Assembly (NCBI RefSeq): GCF_000337095.1
Contig: NZ_AOIV01000011.1
Coordinates: 68,282 to 132,281 of the forward strand
Reading direction: 5' to 3'
From: Halogeometricum pallidum JCM 14848
GTDB lineage: Archaea; Halobacteriota; Halobacteria; Halobacteriales; Haloferacaceae
DNA length: 64,000 bases
The notes under the pieces are model-generated. The model made no database searches and was not told where the DNA came from. It was given only the letters and a program-made list of their open reading frames with translations. Every line of letters begins with the position of its first letter. Position 1 is the first letter of the stretch. Positions 17,949-26,142 of this stretch are shown piece by piece. A program made the position numbers and the translations under genes.

Positions 17949-18039
17949 AGTTAACGAACGTTTCCATCGTAACTATTTATTATTTTTGTTGGTAAGAGCG
18001 GGACGAGAGCCGAAATTAGCCAGTATCTGGGAACAGTCG

Positions 18040-18927
18040 TCAGGTCTTGACTGCTCCCTCCGCGAGTCCGTTGATGATGTACTTCTGGAGGAAAAAGAGG
18101 ATGATAAAGAGGGGGAGGGTCGCGCCGAGAGCGCCGGCCATCAGCAGGTCCCACTGGAGGGAGTACTGGCCGATCCACGAACTGAGTCCCGGTGGGAGCG
18201 TCGTCTTCGCGTCGTCGTTGATGAGGATGAGCGCCATCACGAACTCGTTCCACGCGAAGATCCACGCGAAGATGGCAGTGGTCGCTATCGCCGGCGACGA
18301 GAGAGGGACGATGACGCGGACGACCGCGCCGATGCGCGTGCTTCCGTCTATCATCGCCGCCTCCTCCAACGCCTCGGGGAGGTTCTCGTAGAAACCCCGG
18401 AGCATCCAGATAGAGAACGGCAGCACGAAGGCGACGTACGCTATCGTGAGGCCGATGAGACTGTTGAACAGGCCGATATCGCGGAAGATGAGGAACAGCG
18501 GTACCGCCACCAGGATGAGCGGGAACATCTGCGTCAACAGCAGGAACGTCGCCACCGCCTTCCGACCCTTGAACCGGAGTCGGCCGATGCTGTACGCGCC
18601 GAACGTACAGACGATGATGCTGAGCACCGTCGAGCTCACCGTGACGATGACGCTGTTACCGAACCAGGTGATGAAGTTCGTCTCGTACAGCATGCGGCGG
18701 TAGGCGTCGAGGCTCGCACCGTCCAGCCACACGCCCGGGTTCTCGATGAACGTGTCGAACGCGACCTGGTTCAGCGAGACGACGATCATCCAGAGCACCG
18801 GCATCAGCACCACGAATACCAACGACCACAGCACCGCGTGGAAGCCGAGCGCTTTCGCCCACGTTACGACCTTCGGGGACATCTCGAAGCCGAACAGTTC
18901 CTCGGTGTCTCGCGTTTTGCTTGCCAT
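18040..18927 (-). CDS. Sugar ABC transporter permease (MalG type)
   Basis: A 295-residue permease has six hydrophobic segments and the CUT1 EAA loop EAAMIDGSTRIGAVVRVIVPLSSPAIATT, which docks on the ATPase. The N-terminal segment includes the first helix (LGFHAVLWSLVFVVLMPVLWMI) and the family ends with GxVKT. It starts one base after the stop codon of the MalF-type gene, so the two are co-translated. It forms the membrane channel together with that protein. Confidence 0.95.
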   Translation of the reverse strand: MASKTRDTEELFGFEMSPKVVTWAKALGFHAVLWSLVFVVLMPVLWMIVVSLNQVAFDTFIENPGVWLDGASLDAYRRMLYETNFITWFGNSVIVTVSSTVLSIIVCTFGAYSIGRLRFKGRKAVATFLLLTQMFPLILVAVPLFLIFRDIGLFNSLIGLTIAYVAFVLPFSIWMLRGFYENLPEALEEAAMIDGSTRIGAVVRVIVPLSSPAIATTAIFAWIFAWNEFVMALILINDDAKTTLPPGLSSWIGQYSLQWDLLMAGALGATLPLFIILFFLQKYIINGLAEGAVKT

Positions 18928-18928
18928 G

Positions 18929-19855
18929 TTACTTCCCTCCGACTTCGTCCTCGTAGAGACGAAGATAGACCATTCCGTAGCCGAGCATGATGACGAGCAT
19001 CACGACGGCTATCGCCGCCGCGACGCCGAAGTTGTTCTGTATGAACGCCTGCCGGTAGATGTACACCGGAAGCACCATCGAGGAGTTTCCGGGGCCGCCG
19101 CTCGTCATGACGAAGACGAGCGTGAAGTGGTTGAGCGTCCACAGACTCATCAGGAGCGTCGTTACGATGCCGATGGGCTGAAGAAACGGGAGCGTGATGT
19201 GTCGGAACAGGTCCAATCGGGTCGAACCGTCCACCTTCGCTGCCTCGTAGAGGTCTTGGGGGATACCCTTCATCGCCGCGAGGAAGGTTATCATGAAGAA
19301 CGGGAAGTTCCGCCAGACGTACGCCATCGTCACGGAGAACAGCGCGTACCGCGACCGACCGAGCCACGCGACTCCTTGGATACCGAACACTTCGAGGAGG
19401 CCGTTGAACATCCCGAGTTCGTAGTTGAAGAGCAGCGTCCAGTTCAGCGCGACGGCGATGAACGGAATCGTCCACGGGAGCAACAGGAGCGTCGTCGCGA
19501 TAGAGCGCCCCTTGAAGTCGCGATTCAGCAGGATGGCGAACCCGAGTCCCACCATCGCCATCAGGACAACCGCCGTGAACGACCAGACGAACGTGTTCTT
19601 CATGACCACCCAGAAGTCCGGGAGTGCGAACACGCGGGCGTAGTTCTCGAGCCCTATGAAGACGTCCTCCTCGAGTCCGCCGTACTCGTAGAAGCTCAGT
19701 GCGATACCCCGGAGAATGGGGACGACGCTGATGAGCGCCAGCGCCGCCAGCGTTGGCAGCAAGAACAGCCAACCCCAGAGACTCTCCTTCGAGAGCCAGT
19801 ATTGGTACTCCTCCGGAATCGTGATTCCACCTGTTGCCGAGGTACTTCTTGACAT
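18929..19855 (-). CDS. Sugar ABC transporter permease (MalF type)
   Basis: A 308-residue permease with six membrane helices and the EAA loop LYEAAKVDGSTRLDLFRHITLPFLQPI. The GGPGNSSMVLPVYIYRQAF segment is typical of CUT1 MalF proteins. ATG 19855 lies 102 bases downstream of the binding-protein gene in the same direction. No large periplasmic P2 loop is present, as in most archaeal members. Confidence 0.95.
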   Translation of the reverse strand: MSRSTSATGGITIPEEYQYWLSKESLWGWLFLLPTLAALALISVVPILRGIALSFYEYGGLEEDVFIGLENYARVFALPDFWVVMKNTFVWSFTAVVLMAMVGLGFAILLNRDFKGRSIATTLLLLPWTIPFIAVALNWTLLFNYELGMFNGLLEVFGIQGVAWLGRSRYALFSVTMAYVWRNFPFFMITFLAAMKGIPQDLYEAAKVDGSTRLDLFRHITLPFLQPIGIVTTLLMSLWTLNHFTLVFVMTSGGPGNSSMVLPVYIYRQAFIQNNFGVAAAIAVVMLVIMLGYGMVYLRLYEDEVGGK

Positions 19856-19957
19856 ACTTTGTGTAGTGAACTGACGTATAGGTATTCTATCTGTGGGGAT
19901 TACCGTCGGAACGACGGACCGTTCCGTGAATCACCGGAGACCCGGAGCGGGAGTGGC

Positions 19958-21550
19958 TTACTCATAGGGATTGTAGATTTTCGGGACGCCGTCGCCCGTG
20001 ATCCACGGTTGGACCTCGTCCGGTGCGTCGTCCAGCGACGGTTCCTCGGGGGTCTCCAGTTCGTAGTCGATGTAGTCCGCGCTGTTGATAGCCGACCGGG
20101 CCTTGTCGGCCATGCCGCGAATCGCCTTCTTCGGGTCCGTCTCGGAGCCGATCATCCCGGATATAGCGGTCGAGTACCCCGTCGTGCTGCCCTCGACGGA
20201 GCCCAGGAACGGGGCGACGCGTCCGGCGCCGGTGACGCCGTAGCGGACCGCGTTCGGTGCCTGTTCGAGGCGGGCGTCGAGCCACGAGTCGGGAATCTCC
20301 GTCGGATTGTCGGTGAACAGTTCCATCTCCTCTTGTCCGCTTCGAACCGGTAGGAAGTTCGGTGCAGAGACGGGGAAGTACTTGTTCAACTGGTCGGGTT
20401 GCGTCATGTAGTCCAGGAAGCCGAGCGAAATCTTGTCGTCGATGTTGTGGCGGGTAACGTTCTCCTTGAACGTCGTCATGCAACTGCCGCCCATGAAGGA
20501 CTGCCGTTTGCCGTTCGGTCCCTTCGGCATCGGCGTCAGTTCCGTGGCTTCCGCCAGTTCCTCGTTGCCGTCGACGACGCCCTCTTGGGGGTCGATGAGG
20601 CTCCGGGCCAAGTCCGTCGGGAGGTGGGCGATGGCCGTCCGCTTCGCGCGGTAGAGTTCTTCGCCGGACGTGCTGTCGATACCGCCCCACCCGCCGGGCG
20701 CGATGTCCCACTGCTCACGGAGACTCAGCGTCCAGAGGTGGGCGAAAAGCGACGCCGGGCTGTCTATCTCGACGCTGAACTGGTCGTCAGAGTAGCCGTA
20801 GAACGACCCGCCGGACTGGTGCGTTATCGCGGTCTGGTTCTGACCGGTCGGGAAGTCCGTCGCTCCCGGCGTCGTGAATCCGGACGCATCCGTGTTCTCG
20901 GAGACGGCCTGTCCGGTCTCGACGAGTTCGGCCCACGTCTCGGGTGGCTTAGAGACGCCGGCTTCTTCGAGGAGGTTCATGTTGACGTGGCTCGTTCGAA
21001 GCTCCATGAACCACGGCATCCCCCAGAAGTCCCCGTCGAACTGACCCCACTTCGAGATCGTATCGTACCAGTCGTCGTACTCGTTGAACAGTTCGGTGTT
21101 GGGCCGCGCCGCGCCGCGGTTACCGAAGTCCGCCGCGTGTTCGCACGCCATCTCGGAGACGTTCGGCATCGAACGGCCTTCGATGGAGGCGCTCCACTCC
21201 TGGAACACCTGGTCCCAGACGACGACTTCGGTGGTGACGTTGATGTTCTCGTCCGCGGCGTCCTCGTAACCCTTCGCCGCGTCCTTGATGGCTTTCGTCT
21301 CCGCGGGGATGTACCCCCGCATCGTCCACCACAGGAAGTCCTGTTCGCCGTTGCCGTCGGTGCCGCCGTCGCCGCTACCACTATTACTACTACATCCGGC
21401 GAGGGCAGTCGCGCCCGCCGCACTGGCCGCGGCGGCAGTCTCCATGAACTTTCGGCGCGAGTACTCGCCCGACTGGTCATCGGACTGGTCGTTCGGTTCG
21501 CCGGTCGGTTGCGATGCTGGTGCGTCCGTACCGTCCACTGTCGACGCCAT
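19958..21550 (-). CDS. Sugar-binding lipoprotein of ABC transporter (Tat substrate)
   Basis: A 530-residue extracellular solute-binding protein (SBP family 1). The N-terminus has a disordered acidic leader, then the twin-arginine signal SRRKFMETAAAASAAGATAL and lipobox ALAGCSS, so the folded protein is exported and lipid-anchored outside the cell. A Ser/Gly linker precedes the binding domain (DFLWWTMRGYIPAETKAIKDA). Start ATG 21550 is chosen because a TATA box lies about 25 bases upstream; 98 further in-frame codons come from a malic-enzyme pseudogene. The gene leads the four-gene transporter operon. Confidence 0.93.
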   Translation of the reverse strand: MASTVDGTDAPASQPTGEPNDQSDDQSGEYSRRKFMETAAAASAAGATALAGCSSNSGSGDGGTDGNGEQDFLWWTMRGYIPAETKAIKDAAKGYEDAADENINVTTEVVVWDQVFQEWSASIEGRSMPNVSEMACEHAADFGNRGAARPNTELFNEYDDWYDTISKWGQFDGDFWGMPWFMELRTSHVNMNLLEEAGVSKPPETWAELVETGQAVSENTDASGFTTPGATDFPTGQNQTAITHQSGGSFYGYSDDQFSVEIDSPASLFAHLWTLSLREQWDIAPGGWGGIDSTSGEELYRAKRTAIAHLPTDLARSLIDPQEGVVDGNEELAEATELTPMPKGPNGKRQSFMGGSCMTTFKENVTRHNIDDKISLGFLDYMTQPDQLNKYFPVSAPNFLPVRSGQEEMELFTDNPTEIPDSWLDARLEQAPNAVRYGVTGAGRVAPFLGSVEGSTTGYSTAISGMIGSETDPKKAIRGMADKARSAINSADYIDYELETPEEPSLDDAPDEVQPWITGDGVPKIYNPYE

Positions 21551-21571
21551 ATAGTATCTGTAAGAAAGGAC

Positions 21572-21584
21572 TATTATATATCTA
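21572..21584 (-). promoter_or_regulatory. TATA box of the sugar transporter operon
   Basis: On the minus strand the sequence AGATATATAATAG is centred about 27 bases before ATG 21550, the spacing expected for a leaderless archaeal transcript. Confidence 0.6.
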
Positions 21585-21730
21585 CCGGGGTACAGATTGA
21601 CCGGCGTTCTAACCGGTCTCGACGAGCAGTTCCGATTTGAACGCCGTCGCTTCTCCCGTAATCCGCGCCTCGAACGCCGCGAAAGCCGGAATTTCGAGAT
21701 ACGGTAGGAGAGTTCCCACCCCTCTCCACA

Positions 21731-22020
21731 CCGACCCAACTCTTCTTGGACGTCGACGACTGCGACGGCCGCGAGGGTAACGATGCCTTTCACGCCGTCG
21801 TCCCGTTGGATGACGCGGATGGGTTTGTTCATGCCGACGAGCATCGGACCGACCGCTTCTACATCACCGAACTGTTAGAGCAGTCTGTAGCCGACGTTAC
21901 CCGCCTCTAAATTCGGGAACACGAGGACGTTGGCGGGGGCGTCCCTTCCGAGAACTCGTACGTGTCTGCGAGAATGCCTTCGACGACGGCCGCGTCGGCC
22001 GTGTCGCCGTCGATGGGGAC
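21731..22020 (-). pseudogene. Malic enzyme / phosphate acetyltransferase C-terminal fragment
   Basis: Read on the minus strand, the fragment encodes DTADAAVVEGILADTYEFSE, then after a one-base shift near 21935 PANVLVFPNLEAGNVGYRLL, an in-frame TAA at 21875-21877, and QFGDVEAVGPMLVGMNKPIR followed by VIQRDDGVKGIVTLAAVAVVDVQEE. This is the end of the phosphate acetyltransferase domain found at the C-terminus of NADP-dependent malic enzymes. One frameshift and one stop, with loss of all upstream domains, make it a pseudogene. Its last codons run open into the promoter of the sugar transporter operon, so a deletion fused the two regions. Confidence 0.8.
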
Positions 22021-22040
22021 AGTCTCTAGGTTGTCGCGCA

Positions 22041-22415
22041 ACGCGCGCCGCCTCGCGGAGTGTGCGCGTCCCCTCGTTGTCGACGGTGAACTGTCGCGCC
22101 AACCCGGAAGAACACATTTATTCATAATGAAGCGCTGGCTTCTGTCGGTAGTAATATTCCGATTGGTACAATGAGGTAAACCGGACTGAGCCCCCCATTA
22201 ACAGGACGTTCTATGAAAATCACGCGCATAGCGTTGTAAGGCGACACGCCTGAACCTATCTCTGATTGGCGATGATCCACTCGCGAAATCACCCCAATAA
22301 CTATATCTATGTGATTGATAAATATAAAATATATAAGAGTAGAGTCGTTCTAACTAATCAGAAGCTATATCGTACGTAATTTATGGGAACAAGAACAAAA
22401 TACCGTGTCTCCTGA
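22041..22415. other. intergenic, partly AT-rich region
   Basis: No gene is supported. Bases about 22290-22345 are very AT-rich (TATCTATGTGATTGATAAAT and similar), unlike the flanks. The stretch lies between two pseudogenes and probably marks a recombination junction. Confidence 0.5.
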
Positions 22416-22880
22416 AGCCAACTCCTGAACGAACGTTCTGACAGGGGCATCGCAGCCAAGTAACCCACCGCAGCGAGCGTGAACAGCGCGTGTCGGTACG
22501 GTGGATCGAGAGTGACGCGGGGCGAGATAGCTGAAAGAGCCCAGGTCGAGCGAAGTCGAGTCGTGAACGTATACAAGACGCTGAATACAGAGCTTGGGCT
22601 GCCGGTCAACTCGGTTACTCCGCAGTCGCTCATCCCGCAGCCATCTTCTGAGTTGGCGGTTGAGAATGCTGTCGGCGATGAGCACGCGAACTCGCCGAGC
22701 CGACATACGATTCGGCTATCGCGAACGGACGTCATCCAGCAGGATTGCCGGCGCTTGTGTCTACATTGCTTCCCAAGCGTACGGGCGAGGACTCAGACAA
22801 ACTGGCATCGCGGAGGTCGCTGGAACAACTGCAGCGGCGACACTTCGTGCCCGGCGTGACGAACTCTTGGCACTCGTACT
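22416..22880 (+). pseudogene. Transcription factor B (TFB) fragment, frameshifted
   Basis: The forward strand encodes cyclin-repeat sequence of an archaeal TFB: SQLLNERSDRGIAAK, a TAA stop at 22461-22463, PTAASVNSACRYGG then RGEIAERAQVERSRVVNVYK and TLNTELGLPVNSVTPQ. After a frameshift between about 22690 and 22745 it continues as IAGACVYIASQAYGRGLRQT and GIAEVAGTTAAATLRARRDE. The second repeat ends normally. The N-terminal zinc ribbon, B-reader and start codon are missing. Haloarchaea carry several TFB paralogues, so loss of one is plausible. It is a decayed copy, with no evidence of expression. Confidence 0.8.
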
Positions 22881-23138
22881 TTCGAGGATGTCCTCTTCAC
22901 CTGAGGGTCGCGATTGGAGCCTTGGCAGATGTGCAACAGCAGCGCTATCGTGACACAGTAGCTCTGAGACCCACAGTCTTAGTATACCTACTTATATAGA
23001 CACTATACACAGAAGCTGTTCCGGCGTTCGAACGTATACTATTCGCGGTTGATCTTCCCCGATAGAGCTCTCGTAGTCTCTACGTATACTTACTATAAAA
23101 ACAGCTATATCAGTAGGGCTGATAGTGGTATTACCGAA

Positions 23139-24284
23139 ATGCCTACGAAAGAGCTTCCCGAGAGTGCACCGGGAAAATATGTCCCCTATCATCCGAATCC
23201 GTACTACTCACCGGAGCCGCTCCCAGTAGAGCCGAAGCTCGAACTCTCCGAACAGACACACGATCTGATGGCCGATGCAGCGTACCAAATCGGTCGTGTC
23301 GACGGTATCAGCTCGACGGTTGAGTTCTCCGCAGTTCTCTACACCTCTCTCATACGCATCGAGGCCGTCGAGTCAGCACGTCTCGAAGGAGCGGACGTCG
23401 CGTATCAAGACGTCGAAGCGTACCACACAAAGCATCCTGCAGGCGGGGCTGACACGACAATCGAGAAAGACCTGAAGGAGGCCCTCAACTACGAGACTGC
23501 ACTCACACACGGACTCGAAAAAGTCGAGAGCGGAGCGTCGATAACAGTCTCACTGATCAAAGAACTCCATTCGATGCTGCTCGAGGATGTCCGTAACGAG
23601 GGTGACGTCGTCGGTGACTTCCGCGACCATATGGTTCATCTCACGAGCCCACAGCCAGGACAGCGTCCGTTCGTCCCACCGACTCCGAAGGGACTCACCG
23701 GGCTCATGCACTCACTTGAGTCGTACATTCAGATGGGTGGGCAGTATCATCCGCTCGTCGACGCCGCTATCATCCATTATTTCTTTGAGACGGTGCACCC
23801 CTTCTCGGATGGAAACGGTCGACTCGGTCGATTACTCATCATTCTGTATTTGGCGAGCGAGGGGTACCTCGAAAGTCCGTATATCTACCCGAGCGCGTAC
23901 TTCAATCGTTACAAGGTCGAGTACGTCGAGCGGATGCGGGCGGTGAGTGAGGGTGGTGCGTGGGACGAGTGGCTCACGTTCTTCCTCGAAGGACTCCGAA
24001 GTCAAGCAGAGACGTCGTACGACCGGACGCACCGACTCCGCAATCTCCAAGCACGCTACGAGACAGAGTACCCGGGCAGCACGAATACGGACGCGTTCGC
24101 TCGGCAGTTACTCCGGTATCCGTATTTTACGGCACCAAACCTCGTGGAGTATCTGGACGTCTCACGCCGGACCGCCTACAAGGTCGTCGACGATCTTGAA
24201 TCGGATGGCCTCATCGAGGAAGTGACCGGGAAAGAACGCGGGAAGGAGTACAAAGCAGTCGAGGTGTTCGATATTCTGGAGTAG
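23139..24284 (+). CDS. Fic-family AMPylase with winged-helix C-terminus
   Basis: A 381-residue protein. A Fic_N region (residues 1-110) contains the inhibitory helix motif SARLEG at 79-84, matching (S/T)xxxE(G/N). The Fic core carries the catalytic HPFSDGNGRLGR at 220-231. The last 70 residues form a winged helix (APNLVEYLDVSRRTAYKVVD, LIEEVTGKERGKEYKA). The enzyme should transfer AMP from ATP to Ser/Thr/Tyr of a target, held off by Glu83 in cis. ATG 23139 is preferred over the upstream in-frame start at 23049 because a TATA-like ACTATAAAAAC lies about 48 bases ahead. It sits in a scarred island, suggesting acquisition. No antitoxin gene is adjacent, consistent with the built-in inhibitor. 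Confidence 0.92.
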   Translation: MPTKELPESAPGKYVPYHPNPYYSPEPLPVEPKLELSEQTHDLMADAAYQIGRVDGISSTVEFSAVLYTSLIRIEAVESARLEGADVAYQDVEAYHTKHPAGGADTTIEKDLKEALNYETALTHGLEKVESGASITVSLIKELHSMLLEDVRNEGDVVGDFRDHMVHLTSPQPGQRPFVPPTPKGLTGLMHSLESYIQMGGQYHPLVDAAIIHYFFETVHPFSDGNGRLGRLLIILYLASEGYLESPYIYPSAYFNRYKVEYVERMRAVSEGGAWDEWLTFFLEGLRSQAETSYDRTHRLRNLQARYETEYPGSTNTDAFARQLLRYPYFTAPNLVEYLDVSRRTAYKVVDDLESDGLIEEVTGKERGKEYKAVEVFDILE

Positions 24285-24631
24285 GCGGCAGTGCCTCGGT
24301 TTGATTTAATTGTGGATTTTTCCAAGTGTCGAATCAGATGCACACCTCCCGAGGTTGAAATACAATGACGAAGGAAGCCATCCGCGAGTGGTGATTAACC
24401 ACTACGCTAATTTAGAGGAACTGCGACCACGTGGCGAAGCGATTCGTGTTCCCTACATCGCACCCAGCATCGGTGAGAGTCTATCGGCGTTGTGCGCCGT
24501 GCAGCGCCGCGTACAAGCGCTGGACTCACCGATGGATCACTATTTCGGGCGGACTGAGCGCCGTCACCGTCCGCAAATACTCGCGGCCTCAGATAATCGA
24601 GTTAGCACTCGAAGCTGGTCGCTGCACGCGC
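24285..24631. other. intergenic region without a supported gene
   Basis: A forward frame from 24310 contains a peptide stretch (KYNDEGSHPRVVINHYANLE) that I cannot assign. Its downstream half is antisense to the RiPP gene. It may be remnant coding sequence. No radical-SAM gene, expected near the RiPP gene, is present. Confidence 0.45.
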
Positions 24632-24943
24632 TTAGCGCTCGTAGACGTGAACACGAAGCACGTGCCCACCACATCCGCACTGTTCGACGTAGGACCACTC
24701 GACCAGTTCGCCAAACTCCTCGCCGAGGATAGGCCCGAGATACTCCTCTGGACGGCCGTGCGCGCCGTGGGTGACGAGGTTCACGTGATAGCCCGGAGCA
24801 GTATGTTCGACCGCTTCTATCGCACCAGCGACGATGGCGTCGCGTCGGTCCCCGTGAACGGGTTTCTCCAAGTTCGCCGACCACGAGTTGTGGTGAACGC
24901 GGTCGGTGACGGGTTCGACGTCGGAGCGGGTGTGGTCACTCAT
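24632..24943 (-). CDS. CGCGG-family putative rSAM-modified RiPP precursor
   Basis: A 103-residue protein starts at ATG 24943, overlapping the end of the nitrite reductase gene by eight bases, so the two are translationally coupled. The body has NSWSANLEKPVHGDRRDAIV, APGYHVNLVTHGAHGRPEEY, and near the C-terminus VEQCGCGGHVLRVHV. The CGCGG motif close to the end is the hallmark of a haloarchaeal family that has been proposed, from gene-neighbourhood analysis, to be modified by radical SAM enzymes. Family and proposal are from recollection. The coupling to nirK suggests a role in nitrite respiration or copper-centre maturation; that is inference. No rSAM partner is in the window. Confidence 0.75.
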   Translation of the reverse strand: MSDHTRSDVEPVTDRVHHNSWSANLEKPVHGDRRDAIVAGAIEAVEHTAPGYHVNLVTHGAHGRPEEYLGPILGEEFGELVEWSYVEQCGCGGHVLRVHVYER

Positions 24944-26030
24944 CTCCGTCCTCCGGGTCGAACAGGTCAGGGTTCGCCGGACCCTCGGCACGGAGCACGG
25001 CCAGTGCACCCTTCCGCGCGACCCGCGAGAGCGCGTGGTCGACCAGCTTGTAGTCGCCGGGCACGGGGAACCGCGCCGTCACGACCGCCGCGCTGCCGGG
25101 CAGGACGGGCGTCGTCTGGACGTAGCGGTGCGGTTCCGAGGCGAGCGACCCCTGCGGGTACACCTCGTCCCAGACGCCGCCGATGGCGTGGAAGCTGCTG
25201 AACTGGTTCGGGCCGCCCACCGCGTAGTAGATGCGCACCGTCTCGTCGGTCCGCACGCGCATCTCGTCGTACCCTTGCGGTCCGATGGCGTACTTCTCGC
25301 CGTTGATGAGAACGTACGTGGGGTCTTCGGCGGCCATGGTCTCGAAGTCAAACTCGTGGTGGCCCTCGTCGCCGGCGGCGCCGTTCGTGTACACCTCCAT
25401 CTGCCCGAGGTAGAACTCCCGGTCGACCGCCGGGAGGCCCTCCTCGGGTTCGACGAGGATGAGACCGAACATGCCCGACGAGATGTGGTAGTCGACGTTC
25501 GCCACCGCGCAGTGGTAGACAAACGCGCCGGGGTAGGTCACCTTGAACCGCAGGCGCTTCTCCTCACCGGGATTGACCGTCGTCGCCTCCGCGCCGCCGC
25601 CCGGACCGCGGCAGGCGTGGAAGTCGACGTTGTGCGCCATCGCGCTGCTCTCGTGGTTCCGAATCGTCACCTCGACCGTATCACCGACGCGCGTTCGGAT
25701 GAAAGGACCCGGAACCTGACCGTTGAAGGTCATATACTGGAAGGTGACGTCGGGTTCGATCTCGGCGACGGCCTCGCGCGTCTCCAGTTCGACGGGGACG
25801 GTCGCGGGTTTCGAACGGGTGATCGGCTTCGGGATATCGCGCGGGTCCGCGGCGACGCGGTCGACGTCGACGGGTTTGGCGGCGGCGAGCGACGGTTCGA
25901 AGCCGACGTTGAGCGGTTCCGCGACCTGCACGTCGTCTAACGGTGCTCCGACGGTACAGCCCGCGAGCGCTCCGGCGGTTCCGACGGCCATCCCCTGTAA
26001 CACGCGGCGACGAGTAGTAGTGTACGTCAT
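24936..26030 (-). CDS. nirK: Copper-containing nitrite reductase (NirK)
   Basis: A 364-residue two-cupredoxin enzyme that reduces nitrite to nitric oxide outside the membrane. The N-terminus has a Tat signal (TTRRRVLQGMAVGTAGALAGC) with a lipobox Cys at 25, so it is a lipid-anchored exported protein. Type 1 copper ligands are His133, Cys174, His182 and Met187 (YHCAVANVDYHISSGMFG). Type 2 ligands are His138, His173 and His332. The catalytic Asp136 (HNVDFH) and His281 (FSSFHAIGG) are present. ATG 26030 is chosen because the signal follows immediately. Its gene diverges from a halocyanin gene, the likely electron donor, and is coupled to a RiPP-like gene downstream. Confidence 0.95.
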   Translation of the reverse strand: MTYTTTRRRVLQGMAVGTAGALAGCTVGAPLDDVQVAEPLNVGFEPSLAAAKPVDVDRVAADPRDIPKPITRSKPATVPVELETREAVAEIEPDVTFQYMTFNGQVPGPFIRTRVGDTVEVTIRNHESSAMAHNVDFHACRGPGGGAEATTVNPGEEKRLRFKVTYPGAFVYHCAVANVDYHISSGMFGLILVEPEEGLPAVDREFYLGQMEVYTNGAAGDEGHHEFDFETMAAEDPTYVLINGEKYAIGPQGYDEMRVRTDETVRIYYAVGGPNQFSSFHAIGGVWDEVYPQGSLASEPHRYVQTTPVLPGSAAVVTARFPVPGDYKLVDHALSRVARKGALAVLRAEGPANPDLFDPEDGDE

Positions 26031-26142
26031 GTTCCTTCGACAGTTCATCCTTAGAGTATATCGACGATATAAGCGAGACCCGTTTCTCGGGGGAAGAGAA
26101 TCATGTGTTTTGATTAATCTATTCGGCTGATTATTTCTGACC
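26031..26142. promoter_or_regulatory. Divergent promoter region nirK / halocyanin
   Basis: The 112 bases between the two start codons contain TGTTTTGATTAATC (26106-26119), which on the minus strand gives TTAATCAAAACA as a candidate TATA region for nirK. The block CTGATTATTTC just before ATG 26143 could serve the halocyanin gene. A shared intergenic region would let one oxygen- or nitrite-responsive regulator act on both. Confidence 0.45.

Noticed and set aside
16098..17954. Forward open frame of 618 codons
   Set aside because: It is antisense to the ABC ATPase and Yip1 genes, both of which are clearly real.
20399..21640. Forward open frame of 413 codons
   Set aside because: It is antisense to the sugar-binding lipoprotein gene and has no family resemblance.
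21551..21844. 98-codon N-terminal extension of the sugar-binding protein
   Set aside because: The extension is decayed malic-enzyme sequence; the Tat signal and TATA box support ATG 21550.
24906..25940. Forward open frame of 344 codons
   Set aside because: It is antisense to nirK, whose copper ligands leave no doubt about the coding strand.
26106..26119. TTAATCAAAACA block before nirK as a fifth copy of the shared promoter signature
   Set aside because: Only the TATA-like core agrees; the GTAACTC and GTGAA blocks are missing and the spacing to the ATG differs.
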